Shown piece by piece: positions 34,329 to 43,253 of a stretch of DNA of 64,000 nt. The stretch spans positions 1 to 64,000 of the forward strand of contig CANQNF010000015.1 in assembly GCA_947625125.1 (NCBI GenBank), given 5' to 3'. The translations under genes were made by a program, and so were the position numbers. Origin of the DNA: an uncultured Clostridia bacterium. GTDB taxonomy: Bacteria; Bacillota; Clostridia; Oscillospirales; Ruminococcaceae. Every line of letters starts with the position of its first letter. Position 1 is the stretch's first letter. The notes under the pieces were generated by a model. It did not search any database, was not told the DNA's origin, and saw only the letters and a program-made list of their open reading frames with translations.

Positions 34329-35405
34329 TCAGTCAACTACATTGTCAGCCGAAATATACGGACAGTAATTTCTCGGCGCGGTGAGAGGACGTGTGCCAAG
34401 CCTTAACTCGCGCTGATCGTGCGCATTGTCGACGATGAGCTTCGGGACGCGCTCCTTGGCGTATGTAGTAAACTCGGTAGAGCCGAAGTCCATCTGCGTA
34501 ATCTGACCGTACATGGTGTGCCCGCAGTTAGGCGCAGTTACCATTACGCTTGTGGCAGGGAAGAATGAAACGGTTTTGCCACTCTCGTCCATGTAAGTCT
34601 GCTCGTTGCAGATGACGTTGAGTCTAAATCCGCCGAAGTTGAGAGCACCAAGGTGGGTAACGCCGTTTCCTGCAACGGGATTGATTTCACCGATGACAAC
34701 GCCGGAGTTCTTGTCAAGAAGCTCACGGATTTTCGCGTCGTCGAACATATAGTCCGCGACAGTCGAGCCTACAATGAGATCGACTGCGCTAAGTCCACGA
34801 GATGCGAGCGACATAGCCATTGCCCTTACGTCTGCCATCATGCGACCCTCGGCAGAGCTCCACCGCTTTGCGACGGTGTATTTGTGGTCTGATTTCTGGT
34901 CGTAATAGCGGATATGGAGCAGATCGCCCTTAGTCTCGCCATTGAGGTATTCCTGCATATCGAGACCGTTGTTCAGCATTGTCTGAGCTGCCATCCACTC
35001 CTCACGTCTGCGGATTCTCTTGTCAAGGTCAATGAAGTCATTGTGGATAAGACGAGCCGCTCTCTGAGCAGGAGTTGTATTCGGCAGAATTGCTTCTCCG
35101 AAGCCTCTCTGCGTAAGCTGGTCTGCGGTGAGAATTCTCGAAAGTCCGATATAAGCAGGCTGGATTTCGTGAATCTCATAGCCTCCGCGCTCAACAGGAA
35201 TGCTGCCGACACGACGATTGACGAACGGCGCCATTTCTTCATCGCCGTTTCTGTACTCAACGAGTACCTTATCGGCAGCAAAGATATCCTCGGCTCCCGT
35301 GGGGAAGTAACGGTCTTTGAAGAAGCTCGGAACAGGTGTTACTTCCTCAACGCTCGCCATAAGGTGGTAGCTGTCGAGAAGATTGATATTGATGTTTTCA
35401 GGCAT
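34329..35405 (-). CDS. Major capsid protein (phage capsid protein E family)
   Basis: A 358-residue HK97-fold capsid protein of the lambda gpE family. Hallmarks: FFKDRYFP near residue 30, AAQTMLNNG, LIVGSTVADYMF and the closing region AKERVPKLIVDN. It is directly downstream of the decoration protein and the protease, the lambda gene order. Confidence 0.94.
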   Translation of the reverse strand: MPENININLLDSYHLMASVEEVTPVPSFFKDRYFPTGAEDIFAADKVLVEYRNGDEEMAPFVNRRVGSIPVERGGYEIHEIQPAYIGLSRILTADQLTQRGFGEAILPNTTPAQRAARLIHNDFIDLDKRIRRREEWMAAQTMLNNGLDMQEYLNGETKGDLLHIRYYDQKSDHKYTVAKRWSSAEGRMMADVRAMAMSLASRGLSAVDLIVGSTVADYMFDDAKIRELLDKNSGVVIGEINPVAGNGVTHLGALNFGGFRLNVICNEQTYMDESGKTVSFFPATSVMVTAPNCGHTMYGQITQMDFGSTEFTTYAKERVPKLIVDNAHDQRELRLGTRPLTAPRNYCPYISADNVVD

Positions 35406-35407
35406 GA

Positions 35408-35812
35408 TTATTCCTCCTCATTCTTGGAATAGGCGGGAAGTGCCGCCTTGAAGATGATTCCGTACTGACGAAGCGCGAATAAATCCTTTTCTTTCAAGGA
35501 ATATCCCTCTTCGACGATTACGCGGTCGGGATTGAAACAGCCGGTGATATACATAGGCACGGTTATATCCTCTGCGGTACCGACTGTTACATCATCGCAA
35601 AGAATGCCGAAAGCGGTAAGCGATTCGCCTTCTTTGAGGATAACGCAAGCGTTGTCGGACGAATCAACTGCAAAGACAGTGCCGCGCTTGTACGTCCTTT
35701 CCTTAGCGGCTTCCTTGCGAATTTTCCACACGCCGACAATAGGCGCAGGGTCGAGTGATGTGATGAGGTTGTCCTGCTCGACAGAGCCGAGCTTTCTGTT
35801 GAGGTCACTCAT
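35408..35812 (-). CDS. Head decoration protein (gpD-like)
   Basis: A 134-residue protein of the lambda head-decoration family (KRGTVFAVDSSDNACVILK, then AFGILCDDVTV). Trimers stabilise the expanded capsid. It precedes the capsid gene by 2 bp. Confidence 0.88.
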   Translation of the reverse strand: MSDLNRKLGSVEQDNLITSLDPAPIVGVWKIRKEAAKERTYKRGTVFAVDSSDNACVILKEGESLTAFGILCDDVTVGTAEDITVPMYITGCFNPDRVIVEEGYSLKEKDLFALRQYGIIFKAALPAYSKNEEE

Positions 35813-35814
35813 TA

Positions 35815-37113
35815 TTACTTAGCCTCCTTTCCCAAAAGGGATTTGATGTCGTCCTTTGCGGCGGCTTTCTTTTCCTCAGAAGTTTTGGGTTTGTTGTCGT
35901 CTCCGCTGGGAGCGGGAGCGGCAGGAACTTTTTCGACGTTGGACGCTTCATAGTCCTTTTTAAGTCCATCGAGGAAATCCGCGCCTGCCGCAGACTGCTT
36001 TTTCATTGCGCGGAATGCAAGCTCCTGTGCGGAGCAAGCGGTTTTTCCGTACCTTGCTTCGGCGAGCAGGTCAGGGTCTACGTTTGCGGAAATCTCGTCA
36101 ATCTCCTGCAAGCGTTTGCGCTCCTCGGCCACAGCATTACTTACGGCAGTCTTGTTTGCGGCTTCGCTTTCAGCCAACACCGCAGCTCTGATTTCTTTTT
36201 CGACTGTCGAAGCAAGCGCAGGGTTTTCGGTGCGCAGTTCTGTAAGATTTGTTGCCATCAGGCTACCTCCTTCGCTGCCGGTGTCAGTGTCCGGCAATTT
36301 ATTTTTTATAGTTTCCTCCCCCGAATCGGGATCCTCGTCGGGATCCTCTGCGGGGTCGGTAGCTACCGAAAAGATGTTTTCGGGAATCTTCATTCCCATA
36401 GTAAGAGGGATTCTCTTACCGCGGACTAAGAACGCCGTTCTGTCCGCGCTTGCGGCAATATTTAAGGGCTCCGCGTTCTCCATAAGAGAATCTGCAAAGC
36501 CCTTGTCTACCGCTTCTGTTCCCGTCATATATGTCGTGTCCGACATCATGTGACTGATTATCGTTTCCGACAGCCCTGACTTTCGCTTGTAGATTGAAAC
36601 CTGCGCAGCGTCGTGTGCGTCGTTGCGCTTGGCAAGTGCCCTGAGCTCGTCAGCGTTATAGCCGCCGAAAACATAAGTCCAGCATTTGTGAATCATAATA
36701 ATGCTCGAGGGGTTTACCTGAACATTATCGCAGGCGCACATTATCAGAGAGCCACCTGACTGGGCCACACCGTCGACTATGCAGGAAAGCTCAACGCCGT
36801 TGGCTGCCAGTTCTCTCAGGCGATTGTGTATCAGGATTGATACGTTGCAGTCGCCGCCGATACTGTCCATTCTGATTGTTACTTTCTTTGCGCCGCCCTT
36901 GATGATCTTGTCAAGGTCATCGAGGAATTCGCCCTTGATGATGAAATCGCCGTCTACATACCGTTCTTCCCAGTAATCCCAGGGGCGTTCCTCGACGATT
37001 TCTCCATACATCGTTATCTCGGCTTCGTTGTCTGCGTTCAGTGCCATTGAATAGCACTTACCGTCTGCCCTCTGGTGGGTCAGCCGCGCCATGAATTTTG
37101 ACATTTTACTCAT
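35815..37113 (-). CDS. Prohead protease with scaffold-like tail (ClpP/S14 type)
   Basis: A 432-residue fusion. Residues about 20-220 are a ClpP-type serine protease (IRMDSIGGDCNVSILIHNR, GVAQSGGSLIMCACD with the nucleophile Ser, MIHKCW with the His). The C-terminal part (about 270-432) is Ala/Glu/Lys-rich and helical, like the scaffold domain in lambda gpC. It should process the prohead. AAAGGAG fixes the start at 37113; it overlaps the portal gene by 8 bp. Confidence 0.9.
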   Translation of the reverse strand: MSKMSKFMARLTHQRADGKCYSMALNADNEAEITMYGEIVEERPWDYWEERYVDGDFIIKGEFLDDLDKIIKGGAKKVTIRMDSIGGDCNVSILIHNRLRELAANGVELSCIVDGVAQSGGSLIMCACDNVQVNPSSIIMIHKCWTYVFGGYNADELRALAKRNDAHDAAQVSIYKRKSGLSETIISHMMSDTTYMTGTEAVDKGFADSLMENAEPLNIAASADRTAFLVRGKRIPLTMGMKIPENIFSVATDPAEDPDEDPDSGEETIKNKLPDTDTGSEGGSLMATNLTELRTENPALASTVEKEIRAAVLAESEAANKTAVSNAVAEERKRLQEIDEISANVDPDLLAEARYGKTACSAQELAFRAMKKQSAAGADFLDGLKKDYEASNVEKVPAAPAPSGDDNKPKTSEEKKAAAKDDIKSLLGKEAK

Positions 37114-38722
37114 TGTTTGGATCTCCTTTCGGGTCTTGAGGTTGAGGTTCTTGAGGCTGCGGAACGGCAGGCTCAAGAAATGACAACATTTCTTTTTCCC
37201 GCCTTATAACTTCGACATTTGCTCTCCAATCTCCGCCGTAATGCTCTCGTGTGACCTGCTCGTTTGTTTTCCAACCGTGTTCAACAGCAATCTTATCAGC
37301 GGTCGCTTCCTTTACAGGGTCGAGCTGCGTCATAGCGGGACCGTCCCACCTTGCTCCGCACCAAGCCGCACGTATCGTGGGGTCGGTAAAGAAGCCTGGA
37401 GCTTTTATGCGGCCTCTTGCGACTGCTTCAGCAAGCCACTGCTCATAGGTTGGCTGGCAGAAATCGTCGACAAAACTTGCTCTACGTTCTTTTGCATATT
37501 CCCAAAACTCTTCAAGAGCAGCTTTAGAAGCACTGTAAGAAGCGTTGAACTCTTTGAGCAATACTTCATAAGGCGTCCTCAGCCCTGCTGAAATCTGCTT
37601 GAGAATTGTAGTAGTGAAACTTTCAAAGCCTGCCGTCGGAATATTTGGATTTCCGAGTGTGACGCTTTCACCGGGCTGCAAATGGTTTACCGTTCCCGGA
37701 CCCATTTCGTATTCATCTATATTTTCCGTTATAGAATCGGGCTGAGTAGCGTCCATACCCTCATATTCGCCTGCTCCTGTTTCCTCAAACGGATAATCCG
37801 TTGGGTCTGTTTCGGTCGTTATAAATGCCGTGAAGTAGGACTGGACGATTGCCGCTATAAGTTCAGATTCGGTGTATCTGCGGGATTGGAGCAGGTTTTC
37901 TATGATGGGAGCTAAATAAGTAACGCCCCGATACTGGTCGGGACGTTCGGATTCGGATATATGGAGAATATTCGGCATACCTGTTTGTTCTCCATAAGCT
38001 TCGATTCTCTGCCATTCAAGGTTTTCGTTGTAAGAAACTGTTTCATTGGGGTATTGCGAGCATATATAATATGCAACTATCCGCCCGTCTTTGTCGACTT
38101 CTACACCGTCATGAATTTTGTTACCGTTATCCTCGTTCTTTCCTTCGGTCGTCAAGAAGTTAGCTGAACGGAGCGTGATTCCGCTTTTGCCGTTCGTGGG
38201 AGTGCATATTCTGTCGGCTTCGATAACGTGAAGCCTAAGTGAATACGGTGAGAAGCGATCAGGTTCAAACCTTTTGAACAGCACAAAAACATCGCCCGAT
38301 AACAGCCAAGATGTCAAAACGAGCTTTTGAATTTCGTAGAAATTATTCATTCCCGTGGCGTCGCAATTTCTTTTCTTGCTCGCCCACATTTCCCACTCTT
38401 CCTCGGTTTTTCTTTGCCATTCCTTTACTGCTTCATCTGAAAGTCCGAGCTTAGCTCGGTTGATATTGCATTTCATATGAAGTCCTGGACCGACTACCTT
38501 TGTTCCGTTAGTATGAATCGCGGAGGCAGCTATGGGCGATGACATATAGAGCATTCTGCCGCGCTGTCTTAGCGTGGAATTGTGAAAATCTATGTCCTCT
38601 ATCGGTGTGCTGCTCTGCGCCAAAAATCCTTTGAGGCTTCTCTTTGTTTGGCTCGCGCCTGAATCGCCGTATCCTTTAGTGTATACTCGCTGCACTTTTA
38701 CGACCTTTTTTCTATTGCTCAA
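37106..38722 (-). CDS. Portal protein (lambda family)
   Basis: A 538-residue lambda-type portal. Recognisable: LRQRGRMLYMSSPIA start region, ESERPDQYRGVTYLAPI, and the C-terminal SASKAALEEFWEYAKERR. It forms the dodecameric DNA gate. The start is TTG after AGGAG; the preceding 99 bp hold a hairpin instead of a gene. Confidence 0.93.
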   Translation of the reverse strand: MSNRKKVVKVQRVYTKGYGDSGASQTKRSLKGFLAQSSTPIEDIDFHNSTLRQRGRMLYMSSPIAASAIHTNGTKVVGPGLHMKCNINRAKLGLSDEAVKEWQRKTEEEWEMWASKKRNCDATGMNNFYEIQKLVLTSWLLSGDVFVLFKRFEPDRFSPYSLRLHVIEADRICTPTNGKSGITLRSANFLTTEGKNEDNGNKIHDGVEVDKDGRIVAYYICSQYPNETVSYNENLEWQRIEAYGEQTGMPNILHISESERPDQYRGVTYLAPIIENLLQSRRYTESELIAAIVQSYFTAFITTETDPTDYPFEETGAGEYEGMDATQPDSITENIDEYEMGPGTVNHLQPGESVTLGNPNIPTAGFESFTTTILKQISAGLRTPYEVLLKEFNASYSASKAALEEFWEYAKERRASFVDDFCQPTYEQWLAEAVARGRIKAPGFFTDPTIRAAWCGARWDGPAMTQLDPVKEATADKIAVEHGWKTNEQVTREHYGGDWRANVEVIRREKEMLSFLEPAVPQPQEPQPQDPKGDPNNE

Positions 38723-38750
38723 GGAATCATCTCCTCATATAATCTTTTAT

Positions 38751-38794
38751 CGAGCCGTCCGTGGTGACAGGAGCGAAAGCCCGCAGACGGCTCG
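38751..38794 (-). repeat. Hairpin between gpW and portal genes
   Basis: A perfect 9-bp stem CGAGCCGTC / GACGGCTCG with a 26-nt interior that can itself pair GGGC with GCTC on the minus strand. There is no T-run. It occupies the only sizeable gap (38723-38821) in the otherwise tightly packed head operon, so it may be an RNA-processing or stability element. Confidence 0.65.
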
Positions 38795-38821
38795 TAGTAC
38801 AACCCTATTGGGCGTGTACCC

Positions 38822-39079
38822 TTAGTAATCTCGCGGTACTATTGCAACCGCTTTTCTCGGCTTTCTGCCCTCTATGATGGCGTCGAACTCGGCTTTTTTC
38901 TTGATTGCTCTGTCGAGTTCAAGAGCTATTCCGTCAAGGTCAAAGCGTGTAAGGCTTCGGTCATCTATGGTATAGCTCTTTACGCCGCCCTCGGTGAGCT
39001 TGATTTGGGCGTCCAGAAGTTTATCTATAAGCTTCGCGTAATGTTCGCTCATTTTGCGGGCAAATGGAATAGTTATCAT
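38822..39079 (-). CDS. Head-tail joining protein gpW-like
   Basis: An 85-residue helical/beta protein resembling lambda gpW (HYAKLIDKLLDAQIKLTEGG, YTIDDRSLTRFDLDGIALEL). It sits between terminase and portal exactly as in lambda and closes the head connector. An in-frame ATG at 39052 is a possible alternative start. Confidence 0.85.
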   Translation of the reverse strand: MITIPFARKMSEHYAKLIDKLLDAQIKLTEGGVKSYTIDDRSLTRFDLDGIALELDRAIKKKAEFDAIIEGRKPRKAVAIVPRDY

Positions 39080-39091
39080 AATAAGTTACAC

Positions 39092-41005
39092 CTACCATTC
39101 GTTATTGTAGATTTTCTTGTTTTTGCTGCTCTTAGGCTTCTGCTTCGCTCTCTTAGGCACGGAAGCACCCGCGGTCGAGTTGGGCACTGCATTCCTTAGC
39201 TTTTGCTCCAGCGCGTCATAATCAGGCTGTAAGGCTTTTGCCCCCGCGAGGGCATAATTTCGGCAGTCAAGAGGCTCGTTTCTTTCGTGTCCGGCGATCT
39301 TTTCCCATACCCACGGATTTGTCTTTCGGTCCTTTTTATACACAAGGTGCTCCGAAAGAAGCCCCTTAAAGTAATCCTTGCCGTACTCGTCGCGCTTCGG
39401 AAAATGGCAATACCGTTTTCCTGGAGTCTGCACTTTGAGGTTGTCCATAATGATTTCCTTTCCAGCGTCAACTCCTATTTCAAATACCCAACAGGTTGCG
39501 ACTATCCTTCTTCGATAGACAATCTTCTGCTTTTTGGGCGGCGAGGTATAGGGAATGTCGCTGCCGCCGCGCCCTTTGATTGCAAATACCTTTTTCCCTT
39601 GCCGTTGTAGACAGTGAATTCTTACTTCCTGCGTGAAATGCCCGCCCTCGTCAATGAATGTAGTGGATATAGGCAATCCGACGCCGTTTTCAAATCTGAA
39701 TATTCGGTCAATGATTAAATCCAACTCTGCCCATGTTTCATCATCGTCCGGTCGCCCAAGGATAACGCCACGCATAATGCTCCACGTTTCCCCGAAATGA
39801 CCGTGACCGACAACCTCATACTCAAAGCGATCGTCCTGCGTATCAACTCCGAGCGTAAGTAAAAGGACACCATTCGGCAGTTCGGCGGAGTATTCCTCAC
39901 GACGTGCCATAATGCTGTCCTCATCTTCAATATCTCCGCGGTTTTCCCATAGAAGTCCGAATCGCGTATTGTAAACGACCTGCATTTTGAGGGGATTTCC
40001 GATAGCTTCAAGGAATTCGTTAATGGTCGAGGCCCACGACGCCCATGGTGATATCCAAGCAGACAGCCAGAATGAGCGTGTACTGTTCGTGCCGTATGCA
40101 TCGGGATTATCAGCTTCCCATCTCGCAGGCTGTTTTTTCATTTCGGCTTCCGTGGAAATTCCACCGCAGGACGGGCAGATGTAATAGATGTCGGTGGCTT
40201 GACATTTCTTTTTTTCGCCTTCTCCGATTTCTATTTTTGTATATCTTATACTTTCAAAGACAATTTCGTTGTATTCTCCACAATGAGGGCAGCGCGTTTT
40301 CCACCGTTCTTGTGTTCCAAGCATATATGCGTCTGCAATTACGCTTGAGCCCTTAACGGTAGGTGTGGAAACTTCAACAGATTTCGCGTTGTAGAATGTT
40401 ATTTGGCGAGCGGAAGCGAGCTTCCACGGGTCGCCCTCGGTACCTGCCGATGATGCCCAACGGTCGCGCTCATCTCCGAAGATATATCGGATAGGCTTTG
40501 AAGCAAGCGCGTGAGCTTCGGTCGAGCCGCATAGCGTAAGGATTCCGCCAGGATATGACTTTTGCATTATTGTATTTGCACTGTCACGGCTTTTGGGGTC
40601 AGATACCTTTTCACGCAAGGCTTTACAGTCGCGTATCATCGGCGCGATTCTCAACTTGCTGTAATCCTTTGCATCGACGATATTCGGGTGAATGAACAGA
40701 ATCGAGCTGGGGTCTTGGTCGATTATATATCCGAGCATATTGTTGATCGTTTCGGATTTTCCGACCTGCGAAGCGGAAACTATGACGATGTGCCGAACCT
40801 TGGGGTCTGTAAAAGCGTCCATAGGCTCTTTCAGATACGGTGTTCGGCTCGTTCTCCACGGTCCGACTTCCGCGGAGCTTTCAGATGAAAGCCGTCGCTT
40901 CTTGTCTGCCCATTCTGAAACGGTAAGGTTTTCTGGTGGCTTAAATCCTCGGAGCGATTTGGCAAGAACGGCATTAAGCCGCTTTATATCCCGCTCTCTA
41001 CTCAT
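39092..41005 (-). CDS. Terminase large subunit (GpA-like)
   Basis: A 637-residue packaging motor of the lambda gpA family. The ATPase lies about 70-250 (SASQVGKSETINNMLGYI as Walker A-like loop), a zinc-binding pair follows (CPHCGEYN, CPSCGG), and the nuclease is about 390-560 (GVDTQDDRFEYEVVG, TFIDEGGHFT, KGRGG). The type suggests cohesive-end packaging. I chose ATG 41005; the GTG at 41029 would extend it by 8 residues. Confidence 0.93.
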   Translation of the reverse strand: MSRERDIKRLNAVLAKSLRGFKPPENLTVSEWADKKRRLSSESSAEVGPWRTSRTPYLKEPMDAFTDPKVRHIVIVSASQVGKSETINNMLGYIIDQDPSSILFIHPNIVDAKDYSKLRIAPMIRDCKALREKVSDPKSRDSANTIMQKSYPGGILTLCGSTEAHALASKPIRYIFGDERDRWASSAGTEGDPWKLASARQITFYNAKSVEVSTPTVKGSSVIADAYMLGTQERWKTRCPHCGEYNEIVFESIRYTKIEIGEGEKKKCQATDIYYICPSCGGISTEAEMKKQPARWEADNPDAYGTNSTRSFWLSAWISPWASWASTINEFLEAIGNPLKMQVVYNTRFGLLWENRGDIEDEDSIMARREEYSAELPNGVLLLTLGVDTQDDRFEYEVVGHGHFGETWSIMRGVILGRPDDDETWAELDLIIDRIFRFENGVGLPISTTFIDEGGHFTQEVRIHCLQRQGKKVFAIKGRGGSDIPYTSPPKKQKIVYRRRIVATCWVFEIGVDAGKEIIMDNLKVQTPGKRYCHFPKRDEYGKDYFKGLLSEHLVYKKDRKTNPWVWEKIAGHERNEPLDCRNYALAGAKALQPDYDALEQKLRNAVPNSTAGASVPKRAKQKPKSSKNKKIYNNEW

Positions 41006-41618
41006 TATCGACAGGATTTTCGGCAGCACTCATATTTCTGCGTTGCCGTACCCTTTCTTGAAATTTCGCGGGGTCATACTGGAAGTTGGATAATTCGTCG
41101 AGAATATTGTATATCTCTTTACGAATGATTTCTGATGTTTCGGATACGTCCGTTATGCCTGTTACGTCAACAGCCAATCTGCCGGGCAAAGACAGCAGCG
41201 CGCCTCGAATGGCATACACCAATTCTTCAATGACAGCTTCCACATCTTCCGAACGGTGAATTTTGCCGAGTAGCTCATTTGCTTCTACTTGGGCGATGGC
41301 GGCTTTAGCCTTTTTCATATCCGCTTCCGCTTTGAGCTTGGTAGCGTCGTATTTTTTCATTTCCGTATCTCTTTCGGCGGCGCGTTCTTCCAAGTAGTCG
41401 CAGTAATTTTTCATCGTTTCCGATAGTTCATAAAGTGCTCCGTGTGAGGTCTGCTTTTTGTTAAGCACACCCTGAGAGCATAACTGCCCTATCCACTGAT
41501 TTGTCTTGCCTGTCATTGAACAGATGTCTGCGGTTTTAATATACACAGGTGTTCCAGCCTGCAAAATATAAACCGCGTCATCTTTAATCTCGGCTATTGC
41601 CTTTGTTGTCCTTGCCAC
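40998..41618 (-). CDS. Terminase small subunit (Nu1-like)
   Basis: A 206-residue DNA-recognition subunit. An N-terminal winged-helix region (YIKTADICSMTGKTNQWIGQ) resembles Nu1, then a charged coiled coil (about 70-120) and a C-terminal domain that likely binds the large subunit. It overlaps the large-subunit gene by 8 bp. It should bind a cos/pac site nearby. Confidence 0.82.
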   Translation of the reverse strand: MARTTKAIAEIKDDAVYILQAGTPVYIKTADICSMTGKTNQWIGQLCSQGVLNKKQTSHGALYELSETMKNYCDYLEERAAERDTEMKKYDATKLKAEADMKKAKAAIAQVEANELLGKIHRSEDVEAVIEELVYAIRGALLSLPGRLAVDVTGITDVSETSEIIRKEIYNILDELSNFQYDPAKFQERVRQRRNMSAAENPVDNE

Positions 41619-41642
41619 AGTAACGCTCCTTTCACTGTTTCA

Positions 41643-41716
41643 TGGAGCCGAAAGCAGGAATCGAACCCGCATAAGACGCTTACAAGGCGCCTGCTCTACC
41701 ATTGAGCTATATCGGC
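41643..41716 (-). tRNA. tRNA-Thr (anticodon TGT), phage-borne
   Basis: Cloverleaf: acceptor GCCGATA/TTTCGGC (one T-T mismatch at pair 6:67), D arm GCTC/GAGC, anticodon stem GGCGC/GCGTC around CTTGTAA, T arm GCGGG-TTCGATT-CCTGC, discriminator T and encoded CCA. It reads ACA codons. It lies in the gap between the terminase and the HNH gene, inside the prophage. Confidence 0.93.
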
Positions 41717-41813
41717 GAATAATGCGATTACGGTTTTACCCGTAATTTGTACCCAAGCCCCGCCGTCTTGCGCATTATTTGGTACAATTTCCGCCCGTAA
41801 AAATTTTAATAAC

Positions 41814-41841
41814 AAAGGCACCCAATTGCTCAGGTGCCTTT
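41814..41841 (-). terminator. Hairpin at the end of the HNH gene
   Basis: A perfect 9-bp stem (41814-41822 with 41833-41841) overlaps the HNH stop codon. On the minus strand it is followed by TGTTATTAAAATTTTT, a broken U-tract. It probably ends the HNH transcript. Confidence 0.65.
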
Positions 41842-42456
41842 ATTGCTATGCTGTTTGTTGGAATTTAGCGGTTCAAACACGGCCTCTCTGTCGTCCCAAC
41901 CGTTTCGTTTTCGCTTGCGTATTCTCTCTGCTGGTATGCCGCTGACTTTTGACCATTCGGCTGCCGTCTTTGTTTCTCCGTCAATCGTTAACAGGGAACT
42001 GTTCAGCTTGTTGTTCTGCTGAGCTTGAAAATCAACCCAGCGGCAGTTTCTCGGTGAATATCCACCATTATTGTCAATCCTGTCTATGGATTTAGTATCA
42101 TCGTAGCCGTGCGATATCGCCCATTTTCGGAACGTCATGTAGTCATGCCATTCTTCGCACACGGTGACACCGCTGCCCCCGTATTTTGGATAGTCCTTTC
42201 GGTTGACATTCTCACACCTTTGTTTCATTCCCTCCCAAATACGATACAACCTTGAAAATGATTCTTGGTGTTTTATATGGCTTTCACCTTTTAGGCAGCC
42301 ACAAGACCTTATCAAACCGGAAGTGAGATTTGTGCCTCTAATAACCTTTTCATTACCGCACTCGCAGATACATTTCCAATACGCAAAATTGTTTTTGGTT
42401 TCTGCCAGTTCAACAACTGTTAATTTTCCAAATTTCTGACCTTTTAAGTCTTTCAT
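41830..42456 (-). CDS. HNH homing-type endonuclease-like protein
   Basis: A 208-residue protein. The N-terminal Cys cluster (CICECG, SCGC) is followed by WEGMKQRCENV, YGGSGVTVCEEWHDY and the HNH-like SIDRIDNNGGYSPRNCRWV, typical of phage AP2/HNH free-standing homing endonucleases; a C-terminal DNA-binding helix (TAAEWSKVSGIPAERIRKR) completes it. AGGAGTTG sets the start at 42456. It has its own consensus promoter and a terminator, unlike its neighbours, so it looks like an inserted selfish gene next to the terminase. Confidence 0.85.
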   Translation of the reverse strand: MKDLKGQKFGKLTVVELAETKNNFAYWKCICECGNEKVIRGTNLTSGLIRSCGCLKGESHIKHQESFSRLYRIWEGMKQRCENVNRKDYPKYGGSGVTVCEEWHDYMTFRKWAISHGYDDTKSIDRIDNNGGYSPRNCRWVDFQAQQNNKLNSSLLTIDGETKTAAEWSKVSGIPAERIRKRKRNGWDDREAVFEPLNSNKQHSNKGT

Positions 42457-42488
42457 TGTGATACAACTCCTCACAAATAACTAATTGA

Positions 42489-42517
42489 ATTATACCACAA
42501 GACGCCCAAAGTGTCAA
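42489..42517 (-). promoter_or_regulatory. Consensus promoter of the HNH gene
   Basis: On the minus strand TTGACA (42512-42517) and TATAAT (42489-42494) are both perfect and 17 bp apart, 33 bp before the start codon. Confidence 0.9.
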
Positions 42518-42731
42518 ATTAAAGTTGCCGATTTTCATACCGTAACTGGCGTTTGTTTGGGGTCGACGAGCCCGCGACAGTTTTTTAGGTTGTCACAGTA
42601 CCTTGACGACTTGCGCCAAGATGTGCCACCACGCGCACTGTGGCGAGCAGTGGCGCGTTTTAAGCGTTTTTTCAGTTAGCTACTCGCCTAAATCTTCCGC
42701 GCCTCTCCGCGCAAATTTGACCCCTCTGCGC
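42518..42731. other. Non-coding gap with a nested hairpin
   Basis: No gene is supported. At 42613-42656 an outer GCGCCA/TGGCGC encloses an inner GCCAC/GTGGC, with T-runs after it on the plus strand (42657-42661 and 42667-42672). It could be a plus-strand terminator, or part of the cos/pac region expected near the terminase genes. Neither can be settled by eye. Confidence 0.4.
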
Positions 42732-43253
42732 TTAAATCTTTTTGAACATCGCGCTCTTGCTGTAACCCTCAACGCCTTTCGTCATCATTTCAAGGAAATC
42801 ATCTCTCGTGAAGTCGGAAAGGCGGAAAACCTCTTCGGGTTTCATACCGAGCTGCTTTCCTATCTCTCCGATAGTCTTGCCTTCGGCGATAAGCCTCTGC
42901 ACTATGTTCTTCATCGGCTCCAACAGGTGGGTACCGCGAGCGCGGTTGTGCGTGATAGTTCCGTAAATGTCATCGGCTTCGTCGGTGTGCTTCACTATGA
43001 CAACCGGGACCTTTCCGTCGAGCTTAGACAATAGCGGCTCTCTCCCTGATACTGTCCACCTATGGAATCCATCTATGATTGTAAAGTCGGGACGTACCAC
43101 AATCGGAAGCGTCCAACCGTTTGTAAGTATTGATTGCGTCAGCAGTTTCAGATTGTCCTCGCTGACCTTGTTCGGGTTGTAGTCGTTGGCGTGCAGACGT
43201 TCGCGCTCTACCCATTGTAATGAGGATAGGGGAGCAGATAAGAATTCATCCAT
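42732..43253 (-). CDS. IbrB-like ParB-domain protein
   Basis: A 173-residue ParB/Srx-fold protein of the IbrB type: LHANDYNPNKVSEDNLKLL, SILTNGWTLPIVV, IIDGFHRW and HNRARGTH. ParB-fold proteins bind and hydrolyse nucleotides or act as regulators. IbrB proteins are encoded next to the PAPS-reductase-like IbrA and together activate prophage genes in E. coli. It overlaps the IbrA-like gene by 8 bp, so the two are made together. Confidence 0.82.
   Translation of the reverse strand: MDEFLSAPLSSLQWVERERLHANDYNPNKVSEDNLKLLTQSILTNGWTLPIVVRPDFTIIDGFHRWTVSGREPLLSKLDGKVPVVIVKHTDEADDIYGTITHNRARGTHLLEPMKNIVQRLIAEGKTIGEIGKQLGMKPEEVFRLSDFTRDDFLEMMTKGVEGYSKSAMFKKI

Noticed and set aside
42603-43034. Plus-strand 143-residue gene opposite the IbrB-like gene
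   Set aside because: Antisense frame that runs through the nested hairpin; no ribosome site.
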